64,000 nt of DNA from ATX-6F1 sp943369485 (GTDB taxonomy: Bacteria; Cyanobacteriota; Cyanobacteriia; PCC-6307; Cyanobiaceae): positions 1 to 64,000 of the forward strand of contig CALRNH020000003.1 in assembly GCA_943369485.1 (NCBI GenBank), written 5' to 3'. This document shows, piece after piece, positions 31,839-39,102 of the stretch. Below the pieces are notes generated by a model, which ran no database searches, was not told the origin of the DNA, and worked only from the letters and a program-made list of their open reading frames with translations. Both the position numbers and the translations under genes were made by a program. Position 1 is the first letter of the stretch. The number at the start of each line of letters is the position of its first letter.

Positions 31839-32277
31839 TCAGCAGCGCATCCCCCACCTTGAGATCCCTGGGCTGTGACTCATCCTCGAAGCGCAGCCTG
31901 GCGCTGCCCTGGAGCAGCAGCACCCATTCCGTTTCGCTCTGGTCGTACCACTGACCCTCCGCGGTGACGGCTGAGCAGGAATGGATCGACTCCAGGCGCA
32001 GGCCGGGGGCTTCCAGGAGCACATCAGTCAGCTCCTGGCCGGGGGGGGGACAAGGGCCGGCGAGCAGGTTGCCGGCCCGAGGCTCGCCAGGGCCGTCGGC
32101 CTCACCCCAGCGCCGGCCGATGCTGAATCCCCAGTGGGCCGCCAGATCCACCACCTGATGGTGAGTGTCGCAATCCCGCAGGGCGCGGCGCAGCTCCGGC
32201 TGGGTTTCGCCCAGGGCCACGAAGGCCTGCAACTGGCGCACTTTTTCGAGAAAGCGTTGCAGGTCGGCTTCCGCCAT
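31750..32277 (-). CDS. Nif11-domain / cupin fusion protein
   Basis: A 175-residue protein. Residues 1-60 form a Nif11-type domain (LQRFLEKVRQLQAFVALGET, LRDCDTHHQVVDLAAHWGFS, IGRRWGE), the module used as leader in many cyanobacterial lanthipeptide precursors. Residues 85-172 form a small cupin barrel (SIHSCSAVTAEGQWYDQSET, EWVLLLQGSARLRFEDESQP, VGDALLISPHRRHRVEAS) with a partial metal-binding set. No Gly-Gly cleavage site or core peptide is present, so it is not a bacteriocin precursor. It may sense or act on a small molecule, with the Nif11 part mediating protein contacts. Confidence 0.8.
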   Translation of the reverse strand: MAEADLQRFLEKVRQLQAFVALGETQPELRRALRDCDTHHQVVDLAAHWGFSIGRRWGEADGPGEPRAGNLLAGPCPPPGQELTDVLLEAPGLRLESIHSCSAVTAEGQWYDQSETEWVLLLQGSARLRFEDESQPRDLKVGDALLISPHRRHRVEASDPAPGTVWLALFLGTTT

Positions 32278-32286
32278 GGTTTCGGT

Positions 32287-32778
32287 TCACGGTGTGGGGA
32301 GGCCTGGGCCGACCAGGGCCTTGCCCATGCGGAAGCGGTTGAACAGCACGCCCGCGAACAGCACCTGTTCGGGCCGCTCCACCCGCCAGCCCCGGCGCTC
32401 CAGCAGGGGCCGCGAGAGCTGACTGGCTTCGGTGCGCAGGCGCACGACACCCATTCTGCGGCCATGGTTCTCCAGCGCCTCCAGCAGGGCCGAGGCGCGA
32501 CCTTGGCGGCTTGAGCGGCCGCGGCAGTAGAGCAGCGAGAGGCGATCGATCGGATGCAGCAGGGCGAAGGCCTCGATCGTGGCGCCCCCCTCGGAGCAAC
32601 TGGCCAGGCCGAATCCCGCCGACAGCTCCGATCTCAGGGCGACTCCAGCGCCATGGCCGGCCCAGGCCTCCACCTGGCGCGGGCTGTACAGCGGCGGGGT
32701 CAGCTCGAGCACCGCTTGCTGGTAGACCTCGATCAGCTGGGGCAGATCCTCGGGCTGCAGGGGGCGAAGCAGGGCCAT
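32287..32778 (-). CDS. GNAT-family N-acetyltransferase
   Basis: A 163-residue acetyltransferase. The N-terminus ALLRPLQPEDLPQLIEVYQQ and the acetyl-CoA loop region LYCRGRSSRQGRASALLEAL (R/Q-x-x-G-x-G/A) fit the GNAT fold, followed by VRLRTEASQLSRPLLERRGW. The ATG at 32778 is preferred over an upstream TTG. It lies nine bases before the Nif11-cupin gene on the same strand, so they may be co-transcribed. Substrate unknown. Confidence 0.8.
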   Translation of the reverse strand: MALLRPLQPEDLPQLIEVYQQAVLELTPPLYSPRQVEAWAGHGAGVALRSELSAGFGLASCSEGGATIEAFALLHPIDRLSLLYCRGRSSRQGRASALLEALENHGRRMGVVRLRTEASQLSRPLLERRGWRVERPEQVLFAGVLFNRFRMGKALVGPGLPTP

Positions 32779-32905
32779 GGGACTAGGTTGACTCAATGCT
32801 GCGAAGAATTGAAAAGACTTTCGCGGCTTCCTGGAGCGGGAGCCTCTCGGGGTGGTGTCTCCTTATTTACGGTTTAGCCAAGTCCATGGATCGGAGTTGA
32901 AGGCC

Positions 32906-33142
32906 ATGGCCACACACAAGCCCCTCACGATCGGCGAGCTGGAGGCAGGGTTCTCCGCCTATTGCATGGCCCTGAGGCGTTTGGTGGGCGAAGAACGGGG
33001 CCTGGAGAAAATCGAGCGCACGTTGTGTTGGCACAACCTTCAGCGGCTCCACGATTCCCTCCCCCAGCGCTACAGATCACCAACCGAGCTCTACCAACGC
33101 TACGAACGCACCCGCCGCGCCGGTGGGGAGAAGCCGGAATAG
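32906..33142 (+). CDS. Small hypothetical protein upstream of abrB
   Basis: A 78-residue basic helical protein (ATHKPLTIGELEAGFSAYCM, ALRRLVGEERGLEKIERTLC, PQRYRSPTELYQRYERTRRA). The ATG at 32906 is chosen because TTGAAGG lies just before it. No motif is recognised. The gene precedes the first cyAbrB gene by 70 bases and may share its transcript. Confidence 0.7.
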   Translation: MATHKPLTIGELEAGFSAYCMALRRLVGEERGLEKIERTLCWHNLQRLHDSLPQRYRSPTELYQRYERTRRAGGEKPE

Positions 33143-33212
33143 TTCGATCATGCGGCTGGCCGAGCTGCGCCGCATGGTGTAGTTTCAAGAAGTCAAGTTC
33201 ATCGCAACGTTA

Positions 33213-33584
33213 ATGTCACCCCTTACGGGTTCCGAGCTGCTTTCCAAGGTCAAAGAACTTGGTGATGTGAGCAAGTCCGATATCGTCCGCGCCGCCGGCT
33301 ACGTCTCCACCAAGAAGGATGGCGGCGAGCGCCTGAATTTCACCGCCTTCTACGAGGCCCTCCTCGAGGCCAAGGGAGTGGAGCTCGGCTCCAGCGGCAA
33401 GGTGGGCAAGGGCGGCCGCAAGCTCAGCTACATCGCCACGGTGCAGGGGAACGGAAATCTGCTCATCGGTAAGGCCTACACCGCCCTGCTGGATCTCAAG
33501 CCAGGCGACGAATTCGAGATCAAGCTCGGCCGCAAGCAGATTCGCCTGATCCCCGCTGGCTCCAGCGAAGACGACGAAGATTGA
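33213..33584 (+). CDS. cyAbrB transcriptional regulator, copy 1
   Basis: A 123-residue cyanobacterial AbrB-like regulator. The N-terminal part (LTGSELLSKVKELGDVSKSD) is a helical region found only in the cyanobacterial group. The C-terminal swapped-hairpin AbrB domain runs from GNGNLLIGKAYTALLDLKPG to EFEIKLGRKQIRL. cyAbrB proteins bind DNA broadly and modulate carbon/nitrogen and cell-division genes. A second copy, over 80 percent identical, lies 5.5 kb away (38730-39101). The C-terminus is acidic (SSEDDED). A strong hairpin follows the stop at 33602-33635. Confidence 0.92.
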   Translation: MSPLTGSELLSKVKELGDVSKSDIVRAAGYVSTKKDGGERLNFTAFYEALLEAKGVELGSSGKVGKGGRKLSYIATVQGNGNLLIGKAYTALLDLKPGDEFEIKLGRKQIRLIPAGSSEDDED

Positions 33585-33601
33585 GTCTCCAGCGGACGCC
33601 A

Positions 33602-33635
33602 GGAGTGGGCCCATCAGCCCATTGGGTTCCACTCC
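33602..33635 (+). terminator. Hairpin after cyAbrB copy 1
   Basis: Arms GGAGTGG/CCACTCC (33602-33608 and 33629-33635) and inner CCCA/TGGG (33610-33613 and 33623-33626) form a long stem-loop 18 bases after the stop. No T-run follows, so it may be a stability element rather than an intrinsic terminator. Confidence 0.5.
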
Positions 33636-33760
33636 ACTGCAGCGCCAGAGCAGCTTCAGGAAGATCTTGTGAGCGAACCGGAATGTTATCCAGGGCACAA
33701 TCTTGCCCCCTGTCCGGTCGAGCTGCGTAGGCGAGCAGCCCGCGCCAGCTGGCCATCGGT

Positions 33761-33877
33761 GCAGCCTCAGCTCATCCCGAGCAGCCTCAGCTCAGCCCAT
33801 GGAACCGGCAAGCTCCGTTGATCGCTATCCGTTGATCTCCTTCATTGGAGCGCCATCAGTGGAACGCCATCAGTGGA
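33761..33877. repeat. Three consecutive direct-repeat pairs
   Basis: GCAGCCTCAGCTCA occurs at 33761 and 33781, TCCGTTGATC at 33814 and 33828, and CGCCATCAGTGGA at 33851 and 33865. Three unrelated doublets with 14-20 base periods follow one another between cyAbrB copy 1 and the 3' end of the SbcC-like gene. The last pair runs into that gene's stop. Confidence 0.65.
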
Positions 33878-36653
33878 GCGACTCCAGTCGTCCGGTGTGG
33901 GGGGGTGCCGTCAGCTCGAGATAGTCGTCGGGCGCGCAGGTCAGCAGGATCACCTGCACCCCGCGGCTGACGCCCAGGCCCAGCATCTGCTTGATCAACG
34001 CCAGTCGCCGGGGGTCGGTGTTGGTGAAGGCATCGTCGAACACCAATGGCAAGCAACCGTCGTAGGCCGGCAGCAGCACTTCCGCCAGCGCCAGCCGCAG
34101 GGCAGCGGCCAGTTGCTCGCGCATGCCGCCGCTCAGCCGCTCGAAGCCGAAGCTTTCTCCCTCCTGGCGCAGCAGGAGATCCCCAAATCCCTGCTGTGGA
34201 TCGAGCTGCATCTGGGGGGCATCGGCCTGCTGACCCAGGGCCAGCAGATAGGGCCCCAGGGCGGCCGTCAACGGCGCGCCGTAGCGGCTGGCGAGGTCAT
34301 CCTGGGCTGCCAAAAACTGGGTTTGAAGCAGCTGCAGGGCGGCGATTCGCCGCTCGATCGCGGCCCGCTCCGCCTGGGCCGCCTCCCACTCCGCCTGGCG
34401 GAACTCCAACTCCGCGCGCGGGTCACTGGAGCTGTAGCTCTTGAACAGTTGTTCGCACTGTCCCTTGCGGGTGAGCAGGCCGTCCTTTTCCTGCTCCAGC
34501 CGGGTCCTCTCGGCGTTGATTCTGGCCTCGAGGCCAGAAGGGAGCCCGGTGACTGCGCCGGTTACCGTCCCAGTCACCGCGCCAGTCAGCGGGCCAGTGG
34601 CCGCGCCCGGAGTCACTCCCGCCGCTGTGGCGTTGCCAGGTGGATCCAGGTCAAGCAGCTCCCGCACCATCGACTCCAGCACCCGTTCCTCGGCCCGCAG
34701 GTCCGTGGCCTGCTGTTGGAGGCTGGCGCTGAGGCCTTCCAGGTCGCCGTGGCTGCTGAGCAGCTCCTGCCGCCGTTGCTCCAGGGCCAGCAGGGAGCCC
34801 TGCAACTGATCACTGCGCTGGCGCTGCTCCGCCAGCTGCTGCGCCAGTACCTGTTCCCGTTCCCGGTCGCTTTCCTGGGCCAGCTGACTCGCCTCCAGCG
34901 CGCTGGTGAGGCTGGTGAGCTGGCCGCGCAGGTCCCTCAACGCCGGCTCCATGCTCTCCAGCTCGCCCAGGGCCGCTTCCCCATCGGTCACCTCAACGCC
35001 GGGCGCTGCCGCAAGGGCCGCCATCAGTCGGGCCCTCTGGGGGGCCAGGGCGGCGAGGCGGTCGGCCAGGCCGCTCCAGGGGATCGTGCTGGCGCTCTGG
35101 CGCAGGTTGGCCAGCTCGGTCTCCAGCTGGCGCCGCTGGCGCTCGATCGCCTCGGCCGCTTCGCTGCTGCTCACCTGAAGTTCGGCCCGTAGGGCGGTGA
35201 TCGCGGCCTGCTGCTGCTGCCGCTGGCGCTGGGCCTGGGCCAGGGCGTCGCCCCCCCCCGGGCTGATCCGCAGCCGCACGCCCGTGCCGATGCTGAGGTC
35301 CGTGGGCTCCAGAAGGGTGCGCGGGGCCCCGGCCTCCAGCGTCACCCCCCCCAGCTGCACCGTCTGGTCGGAGCTGATCAGTTCCAGGCTGGTGGCCATC
35401 GCCTCGCAGCGGGCGCTGGTGCGCTCGGCCAGCTGTTCGGCTTCCCTCAGTCGCCGCACCTGGGCCTGGTCGATCGCCGGCAGTGCTGCCAGGGCGCTTT
35501 TGGCCTGCTCGGCCTGCTCCTGCAAGGTCTCGAATTGGCGGCGGTGGAGCAGGAGCTGGTGTTCGCTGCGCTCCAGACGGGCCAGCTCCACCTGCAGCTC
35601 CAGCCGTTCCTGCCGCTCCCTGAGCGCCTTGGCCTGCGCCAGCTGCAGGGCGTGGCTCTCCCTGCGCTCACGTTGTTGGGCCGAGAGACGCTGCAGGGCG
35701 GCCGTGGCCTGATCCAACTCCCCCTGGAGCCGGCGCTGATCCAGGAGCTGACGCTCCCGCTGGGAACTGAGGGCCTGGTATTGCTGCAGGGTGGCTTCGA
35801 GCAGGTGCAGGCGCTGGCGCGAGGGCTCCAGCTCCGCCTGCTTCAGGCGCAGGCCGTGGGCCAGGGCCTGGCGTTGCTCCAGAGCCGGTCGCTCGAGTCC
35901 TTCGATCTGCTCGAGGCGCTGCAGGAGGCCGTGCAGTTGCTCCATCGAGGCCTCCATCTCCTCACAGCGGGTCTGGGCCAGGTGCACACGCCGCTGGGCC
36001 TCCTGATCGTTGTGGCGGACCAGGGCCAGCTCCGATCCGGCCCGCACGCGGCCCGTGCCCGTGAAGCTGATGTCCAGCTGCGCGTTGATTCGCTCCAGCA
36101 CCTGCCGGTCCAGGGGGGAGTGGAAGGCCTCGGTGCCGCCCCGCCGTTGCAGCTGCTCCACCAGGCGCCCCAGGTCGTAGCGCTCGCCGCTGCCCGAGAG
36201 GGGGTTGGCGCCTCCTTCTCCCTGGCGCACCCAGAGGTGGGCCCAGCGTTCCGGCAACTGGGCGATGCGGCGTCCCTCCACCGGCTGGCCCACCCCCAGC
36301 AGCTGGGCCAGGGCCTCCTCGGCGGCGCTGCCGGAGAGCGCCACCCCGGCGTCGTTGCTGAGGTGGCAGGTGCCGCTGGCGCCGGAGAAGCGTTTGCGCA
36401 GCTGCCAGCACTGGCCGCCCGCCTCGAAACGGATCTCCACCTCCGGCTGGCCGCCATGGCGACGGGCCCGCAGTTCCTCCACCCCACGGCCCGTGGCCGT
36501 CGCCCGCAGGAACAGACCCTTGTGCAGGGCTTCCACCAGGGTGCTCTTACCGGCCTCGTTGGGGCCGCCGATCACGGTCAGACCTGGATCGAAGCTCAGC
36601 TTCAGGTCGCTGTGCAGGCGGACCCGGCGCAGGTGGCAGGACAGCAGGCGCAT
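33870..36653 (-). CDS. SbcC/YhaN-like SMC-type ATPase
   Basis: A 927-residue ATPase. Walker A is VIGGPNEAGKSTLVEAL at about residues 29-45. Long coiled coils fill the middle. The signature RLSGGMREQLAAALRLALAE and Walker B LPLVFDDAFTNTD lie near the C-terminus. With the exonuclease encoded four bases upstream it forms a YhaO-YhaN or SbcD-SbcC-like pair for DNA-end or hairpin processing. No CxxC zinc hook is visible; instead a small globular block (ISSDQTVQLGGVTLEAGAPR) interrupts the coils near residue 430, as in YhaN. A Val-Thr-Gly repeat linker (GAVTGTVTGAVTG) sits near residue 690. The ATG at 36653 is chosen as MRLLSCHLRRVRLH is family-like. Confidence 0.85.
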   Translation of the reverse strand: MRLLSCHLRRVRLHSDLKLSFDPGLTVIGGPNEAGKSTLVEALHKGLFLRATATGRGVEELRARRHGGQPEVEIRFEAGGQCWQLRKRFSGASGTCHLSNDAGVALSGSAAEEALAQLLGVGQPVEGRRIAQLPERWAHLWVRQGEGGANPLSGSGERYDLGRLVEQLQRRGGTEAFHSPLDRQVLERINAQLDISFTGTGRVRAGSELALVRHNDQEAQRRVHLAQTRCEEMEASMEQLHGLLQRLEQIEGLERPALEQRQALAHGLRLKQAELEPSRQRLHLLEATLQQYQALSSQRERQLLDQRRLQGELDQATAALQRLSAQQRERRESHALQLAQAKALRERQERLELQVELARLERSEHQLLLHRRQFETLQEQAEQAKSALAALPAIDQAQVRRLREAEQLAERTSARCEAMATSLELISSDQTVQLGGVTLEAGAPRTLLEPTDLSIGTGVRLRISPGGGDALAQAQRQRQQQQAAITALRAELQVSSSEAAEAIERQRRQLETELANLRQSASTIPWSGLADRLAALAPQRARLMAALAAAPGVEVTDGEAALGELESMEPALRDLRGQLTSLTSALEASQLAQESDREREQVLAQQLAEQRQRSDQLQGSLLALEQRRQELLSSHGDLEGLSASLQQQATDLRAEERVLESMVRELLDLDPPGNATAAGVTPGAATGPLTGAVTGTVTGAVTGLPSGLEARINAERTRLEQEKDGLLTRKGQCEQLFKSYSSSDPRAELEFRQAEWEAAQAERAAIERRIAALQLLQTQFLAAQDDLASRYGAPLTAALGPYLLALGQQADAPQMQLDPQQGFGDLLLRQEGESFGFERLSGGMREQLAAALRLALAEVLLPAYDGCLPLVFDDAFTNTDPRRLALIKQMLGLGVSRGVQVILLTCAPDDYLELTAPPHTGRLESLH
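34545..34625. repeat. Coding repeat, Val-Thr-Gly linker of the SbcC-like ATPase
   Basis: Imperfect units around CCAGTCACCGCG, period about 12-15 bases, encode TGPLTGAVTGTVTGAVTG in a coiled-coil arm. It is low-complexity and probably variable between strains. Confidence 0.6.
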
Positions 36654-36657
36654 GGGT

Positions 36658-37890
36658 TCAGGGGTTGCAGGCCTGCACCAGCCGGTGCAGCTCACTCAGG
36701 GCCAGCCGCACCACGGCGCCCGTTTCCGTGGACGGCTCCATGGATGGATCGGTGGACGGATCGGTGGATGGATCGGTGGCCTGGGCGTGTTCGAGTTGCT
36801 GGTTCAGGGCGTGGGCCACCTTGGCGATCAGGGGGTCGCCGGGTCGCTGGGTGAGCTCGGCCAGCTCATCGCCCTCCGGGGTGGCCTCGCAATGGCCCCG
36901 GCGCTTGAGGCGCAGCAGCTGGGCCTCCAGTCGCTCCAGCAGCAGGGCGTAGCGCCGGTGACCCTGCAGGCTGAGCTGGCCCTCCTCCTCCAGCAGCAGC
37001 AGGTCCTGGCCGACCCGATCGCCCAACAGGCCAAGGAGCTGTTGCTCGAAGCGCCCCAGATCCTCATCGCCGTTGAAGCGAAAACGCAGCTGATGCCAGT
37101 CCAGGCGGCCGGTGCGCAACACCGAGACGGCGGCGGACCCGCCCCGCTCCACCTCCACCTGCAGCACCTGGCCGGAGCGGTAGTCGCTGGCGCGGGGGAA
37201 GCGGTCCTGCTCCGGGCAACCGGCGTACCAGACCTTGGCTGACACCTGCTTGAGGCCGTGCCAGTCCCCCAGGGCGACGTAGTCGATCGAGGCGAGCAGG
37301 GCGTCATCCAGGCGCAGAAGGTTGTTGGCGGCGGGCGGGTTGTCCTCGTCGGCCTCCAGATCCGCGGCGCCGAAGCCCGAGATGGAGCCATGGGCCAACA
37401 TGATCCGTGGCCGTTCCGCCGGCAGGGTGTCCCAGTCCAGCTGCCGCAACCAGCCGCTGGGGTCTTCGCTGTCCTGGCGCCGCAGCAGGGGGCAGGGCAG
37501 CACCACAGCCTGCTCCAGCACCAGGGGCCGGCGCTCCAGCAGCACCTGAACATTCGGGGCGCGCAGCTCCCGCTCGGCCTGGAAAAAGGCGGAGTGCCAG
37601 AGCGATCCAGGTGCGCCGTGGTCATGGTTGCCGGGGATCACCAACACCGGCAGGTCCAGGCGGCCGAGGGCGAAACAGACCGCGCTCACGTCACTGGAGC
37701 TGGGGGTGGGGGAATCGAACAGATCGCCCGCCACCAGCAGGAAGGCCGCAGCGCTGGAGCGGGCCAGGGGCCCGAGGCGATCGATCACCTCGAGGCGCGC
37801 CTGCCGCAGCCGTGCCCGTTTATCAAGATCGTTCACCCGGGCATAGGGTTTGCCGATCTGCCAGTCGGCGCTGTGCAGAAACGACACCAT
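36658..37890 (-). CDS. SbcD/YhaO-like DNA exonuclease
   Basis: A 410-residue calcineurin-like phosphoesterase. Motifs: FLHSADWQIGKP (metal ligands D and H near residues 9-11), LLVAGDLFDSPTPSSSDVSA, VIPGNHDHGAPGSLW, AHGSISG and YVALGDWHGLKQV. These are the Mre11/SbcD active-site loops for two manganese ions. The protein pairs with the downstream SbcC-like ATPase. A 12-base repeat (GGATCGGTGGAC/T, three units at 36732-36780) encodes DPST repeats close to the C-terminus. The ATG at 37890 is chosen because VSFLHSADWQ is the family start; the cytochrome gene begins divergently only 16 bases away. Confidence 0.88.
   Translation of the reverse strand: MVSFLHSADWQIGKPYARVNDLDKRARLRQARLEVIDRLGPLARSSAAAFLLVAGDLFDSPTPSSSDVSAVCFALGRLDLPVLVIPGNHDHGAPGSLWHSAFFQAERELRAPNVQVLLERRPLVLEQAVVLPCPLLRRQDSEDPSGWLRQLDWDTLPAERPRIMLAHGSISGFGAADLEADEDNPPAANNLLRLDDALLASIDYVALGDWHGLKQVSAKVWYAGCPEQDRFPRASDYRSGQVLQVEVERGGSAAVSVLRTGRLDWHQLRFRFNGDEDLGRFEQQLLGLLGDRVGQDLLLLEEEGQLSLQGHRRYALLLERLEAQLLRLKRRGHCEATPEGDELAELTQRPGDPLIAKVAHALNQQLEHAQATDPSTDPSTDPSMEPSTETGAVVRLALSELHRLVQACNP
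36732..36780. repeat. Twelve-base coding microsatellite in the SbcD-like gene
   Basis: Three to four copies of GGATCGGTGGAC/T encode Asp-Pro-Ser-Thr units (ATDPSTDPSTDPSMEPST). The repeat keeps the frame whatever its copy number. Confidence 0.75.
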
Positions 37891-37906
37891 CGGCCCCGTG
37901 CGCTCC

Positions 37907-38341
37907 ATGGGCAACGTCCCGCTCAGTGTGCCCCCTCAGCCCCAGCGGCCCCAGGCCTTGCCACTGGCGGCCCTGCGTCGCTGGGGCCTGGCCCTGGTGC
38001 TGGGGATCGCTCTGCTTGTGGTGCTCTGGCCCCTGCCCGCCTGGGGTTTGGGTGCTGAACCCAACTCAGCCCAGGAGGTTGAGGGGGCGGGCGCCCGGTT
38101 GTTCGCGAATCACTGCGCCGCCTGCCACATCAACGGCGGCAACATCATTCGCCGCTCCCAGACCCTCAAGCTGAAGGCGCTGGAGCGGCGCGGTCTTGCC
38201 AGTGCGGAGTCGATCGCCATGGTGGCCGCCAACGGCCTTGGCCAGATGGGGGGCTACGGCGAGGCCCTCGGACCCGGGGGAGCCGAGGTGGTCGGGGCCT
38301 GGGTGTGGGAACAGGCTCAAAACGCCTGGATCCAGGGATAA
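37907..38341 (+). CDS. Cytochrome c6-like monohaem protein
   Basis: A 144-residue c-type cytochrome. A signal anchor (LALVLGIALLVVLWPLPAWG, about residues 25-44) precedes the haem site CAACH at about 68-72 in ANHCAACHINGGNIIRRSQT. A Met in LGQMGGYGEAL is the likely sixth ligand, and the terminal helix VVGAWVWEQAQNAW matches the c6 family. Lumenal electron carrier between cytochrome b6f and photosystem I or oxidase is the usual role; paralogues with low potential also exist. The start at 37907 is the first ATG in a divergent arrangement with the SbcD-like gene. It overlaps the convergent YciI gene by 25 bases. Confidence 0.85.
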   Translation: MGNVPLSVPPQPQRPQALPLAALRRWGLALVLGIALLVVLWPLPAWGLGAEPNSAQEVEGAGARLFANHCAACHINGGNIIRRSQTLKLKALERRGLASAESIAMVAANGLGQMGGYGEALGPGGAEVVGAWVWEQAQNAWIQG

Positions 38342-38586
38342 ACCTTCAGGTCGGTCCAGATTCCGTTGCGCCAATAGACATCCTGGTGCAGCAGGGTTTC
38401 CACCACTTCCTGCGTGCTCGCTTCGTAGATTCCGAACACGTGGGTGCTGCCTTCGGTGGGACCGAGGGTGATCAGAACTCCATCCTGTTGCTGTTGCCGC
38501 AGTCCAGCGAGATGCTCCTCGCGGAAGGGGCCGCGCCGCTGGAGAGCGTTGTCGCAGTAGGTTCCCCAGAGCACGAATTTCGCCAT
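38317..38586 (-). CDS. YciI-family protein
   Basis: An 89-residue alpha-beta protein with the YCII fold: AKFVLWGTYCDNALQRRGPF, HLAGLRQQQQDGVLITLGPT, THVFGIYEASTQEVVETLLH, DVYWRNGIWTDLKVYPW. Family members keep a His-Asp pair; H27 in EEHLAGL and D72-type acidic residues could fill it. The function of most members is unknown. The ATG at 38586 is preferred to one six bases earlier. It converges with the cytochrome gene. Confidence 0.8.
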   Translation of the reverse strand: MAKFVLWGTYCDNALQRRGPFREEHLAGLRQQQQDGVLITLGPTEGSTHVFGIYEASTQEVVETLLHQDVYWRNGIWTDLKVYPWIQAF

Positions 38587-38729
38587 GGCCATGGTGGTGG
38601 GATCCCTGCGACGTTAGTAGCGGGAGGCCCTCAAGGCCGCAGGGGTGATCGGTGTCGATCCCGTCTGATCGGGGTTGAGCAACCTCGCCAGTTCTTCGCT
38701 ATATTCACGTTGTCTTTAGCGCTTCAACT

Positions 38730-39101
38730 GTGGCACTCACGGGTTCCGATCTCCTTGCAAAAGTCAAGGAGCTTGGTGATGTCAGTAAATCCGACCTGGT
38801 TCGGGCCAGCGGTTACGTCTCCACCAAAAAGGATGGCTCCGAGCGTCTGAATTTCACCGCCTTCTACGAGGCCTTGCTCGAAGCCAAGGGCGTCTCCCTC
38901 GGCTCCAGCGGTGCTGCGGTGGGCAAAGGTGGTCGCAAGCTGAGCTATGTGGCCACCGTGCAGGGCAACGGCAATCTGTTGATCGGCAAGGCCTACACCG
39001 CCCTGCTGGATCTCAAGCCCGGTGATGATTTCGAGATCAAGCTGGGGCGCAAGCAGATCCGCCTGATGCCTGTCGGCAGCAGCGACGACGACGAGGAGTG
39101 A
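38730..39101 (+). CDS. cyAbrB transcriptional regulator, copy 2
   Basis: A 123-residue paralogue of the protein at 33213-33584, differing in about 18 positions. The N-terminal region LTGSDLLAKVKELGDVSKSD and the AbrB hairpin (GNGNLLIGKAYTALLDLKPG, DFEIKLGRKQIRL) are intact. The start is a GTG at 38730. A TATATT at 38700-38705 with an upstream TTGAGC could serve as promoter. Cyanobacteria normally keep two cyAbrB types (A and B) with distinct roles, but these two are close sisters. The stop is one base from the convergent mscS end. Confidence 0.92.
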   Translation: MALTGSDLLAKVKELGDVSKSDLVRASGYVSTKKDGSERLNFTAFYEALLEAKGVSLGSSGAAVGKGGRKLSYVATVQGNGNLLIGKAYTALLDLKPGDDFEIKLGRKQIRLMPVGSSDDDEE

Positions 39102-39102
39102 T

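Noticed and set aside
31750..32277. A lanthipeptide or bacteriocin precursor suggested by the Nif11 domain
   Set aside because: No Gly-Gly cleavage site or Ser/Thr/Cys-rich core follows; a cupin domain does, and no modification enzyme is nearby.
35535..36854. Long plus-strand frame opposite the SbcC-like gene
   Set aside because: Low-complexity Gln/Leu-rich translation with no domain; the opposite strand has Walker A and coiled coils.
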